Source of the DNA: an uncultured Clostridia bacterium
GTDB lineage: Bacteria > Bacillota > Clostridia > TANB77 > CAG-508
Assembly: GCA_934177485.1 (NCBI GenBank)
Contig: CAKPPF010000010.1
Location: 1-42,013, forward strand
Reading direction: 5' to 3'
Length of the DNA: 42,013 nt
Under the pieces are notes generated by a model, which searched no databases, was not told the origin of the DNA, and was given only the letters and a program-made list of their open reading frames with translations. The translations under genes were made by a program, and so were the position numbers. Below, in pieces: positions 41,415 to 42,013 of the stretch (position 1 is its first letter; the number at the start of each line of letters is the position of its first letter).

Positions 41415-41816
41415 TTATATATTTCTGTAATATTTAACTTTTTTATATGCATATATTGCAGATGCTACACATATTACTAAAAGTATTCCTACATTATAAT
41501 CTTCGATACCTGTTTGTGGTAAATTAGTATTGTTATTTGTGTTATATCTTCTTGCAGTGTTGTTTGATGAATTATTACTGTTAGAATTATTATTTGCATT
41601 ATTGTTTGAATTATTATTATTTGAATTGTTATTTGAATTATTATTTGAATTGTTGCTATTAGAGTTGCTTACTTGAGGTTGTTGAGCATTATTATAATCA
41701 TCTCCACCTAAAGTTGCCCCTGGATCAACAGCTAAAACTGTATTAGCTATTAATGCTATTATAACTACACTCATTAAAACTATCATTATTTCTTTTAAAT
41801 TAATTATCCTCTTCAT
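41415..41816 (-). CDS. LPQTG cell-wall-anchored Asn/Ser-rich protein
   Basis: This encodes 133 residues with AAGGAG upstream. A signal peptide (1-29, cleavage near VLA) is followed by a short acidic piece (DPGATLGGDDYNN), then about 45 residues of nearly pure Asn and Ser (49-93), then LPQTG (99-103), a membrane helix (about 108-124) and a basic tail. This is the complete sortase-sorting layout. There is no folded domain between, so it looks like a stalk or spacer, or a remnant of a larger surface protein. The DNA of the linker is a run of AAT/AGT-type codons prone to expansion. It is convergent with the sortase. Confidence 0.88.
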   Translation of the reverse strand: MKRIINLKEIMIVLMSVVIIALIANTVLAVDPGATLGGDDYNNAQQPQVSNSNSNNSNNNSNNNSNNNNSNNNANNNSNSNNSSNNTARRYNTNNNTNLPQTGIEDYNVGILLVICVASAIYAYKKVKYYRNI

Positions 41817-41856
41817 ACGCGTCTCCTTAATATATATTATTTTACATACACATTTA

Positions 41857-41884
41857 ATTATACTATATTTTTATTTTTTTGCAA
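41857..41884 (-). promoter_or_regulatory. promoter of the LPQTG gene
   Basis: On the minus strand TTGCAA (41884-41879), 16 nt, TATAAT (41862-41857). Confidence 0.55.
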
Positions 41885-41900
41885 TAGTTTTTTATAAAAA

Positions 41901-41936
41901 AATACAAGTTTTATTTAATATTTAAAAACTTGTATT
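41901..41936 (-). terminator. terminator of the tRNA-Gln
   Basis: AATACAAGTTTT (41901-41912) pairs with AAAACTTGTATT (41925-41936), followed on the minus strand by seven T. Nearly the same stem closes the tRNA-Leu. Confidence 0.85.
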
Positions 41937-41937
41937 A

Positions 41938-42012
41938 TGGCTGGGCTGGCTAGATTCGAACTAGCGCATGCCAGAGTCAAAGTCTGGTGCCTTACCGCTT
42001 GGCTACAGCCCA
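41938..42012 (-). tRNA. tRNA-Gln (anticodon UUG)
   Basis: On the minus strand the acceptor TGGGCTG pairs with CAGCCCA, then G and encoded CCA. The anticodon stem CCAGA/TCTGG holds loop CTTTGAC with anticodon TTG, and the T-arm is GCTAGTTCGAATCTAGC. Length 75 nt. Confidence 0.97.
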
Positions 42013-42013
42013 A

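Noticed and set aside
41540..41680. Regular short DNA repeats that might suggest a CRISPR array
   Set aside because: They are runs of Asn and Ser codons inside the LPQTG protein, with no spacers of constant length and no cas genes.

Overview
The window looks like the chromosome of a low-GC, Gram-positive, spore-forming Clostridia member. Almost every gene is very AT-rich and has a strong AGGAGG-type ribosome binding site. The gene content includes SpoVM, a SpoVB/MurJ-type flippase, SpoIIIE/FtsK, a PASTA kinase with its PP2C phosphatase, and a sortase with an LPxTG protein. The order rlmN, PP2C, PASTA kinase, rsgA, rpe, with spoVM beside rpmB, matches the Bacillus subtilis arrangement known to me. 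I cannot name the species.

Bases 1-9000 are accessory and decayed. They hold gene scraps, a two-gene pair (1-2.8 kb) encoding a protein made of duplicated domains plus a coiled-coil partner, and a conspicuously GC-rich orphan gene (2986-3828). Next comes what I read as an undescribed member of the Fst/par class of type I toxin-antitoxin loci (about 4054-4380): a 29-codon membrane peptide gene faces a roughly 65-nt RNA from a perfect consensus promoter, and three short complementary boxes link the two RNAs. REP-like repeats, two frameshifted genes, a tRNA-Leu, a DUF3298 protein and a short-chain dehydrogenase follow.

Bases 9000-16600 carry HU, the flippase, a NADAR-like protein, an orphan VirD4/TraG-type coupling ATPase with no other transfer genes nearby, and a two-domain glycosyltransferase. 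Bases 16600-22044 are the conserved rlmN-stp-prkC-rsgA-rpe operon on the minus strand, linking ribosome maturation with cell-wall-sensing Ser/Thr phosphorylation.

Bases 22200-28200 hold asd, a secreted lysozyme-like protein that appears to use a non-AUG start, rpmB, the microgene spoVM with a small membrane partner, nth, a bactofilin-like membrane protein, and a winged-helix protein resembling replication-relaxation proteins. Bases 28300-33500 are a minus-strand run of two pseudouridine synthases, a polytopic GT-C-like protein and a GH15 glucoamylase-like enzyme. Bases 33600-40550 hold an MBL/beta-CASP nuclease, a coiled-coil protein, FtsK/SpoIIIE, a small coiled-coil protein and rsmD. The window ends with a convergent sortase and LPQTG-protein pair and a tRNA-Gln.

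All functional names rest on motifs read by eye; no database search was run.
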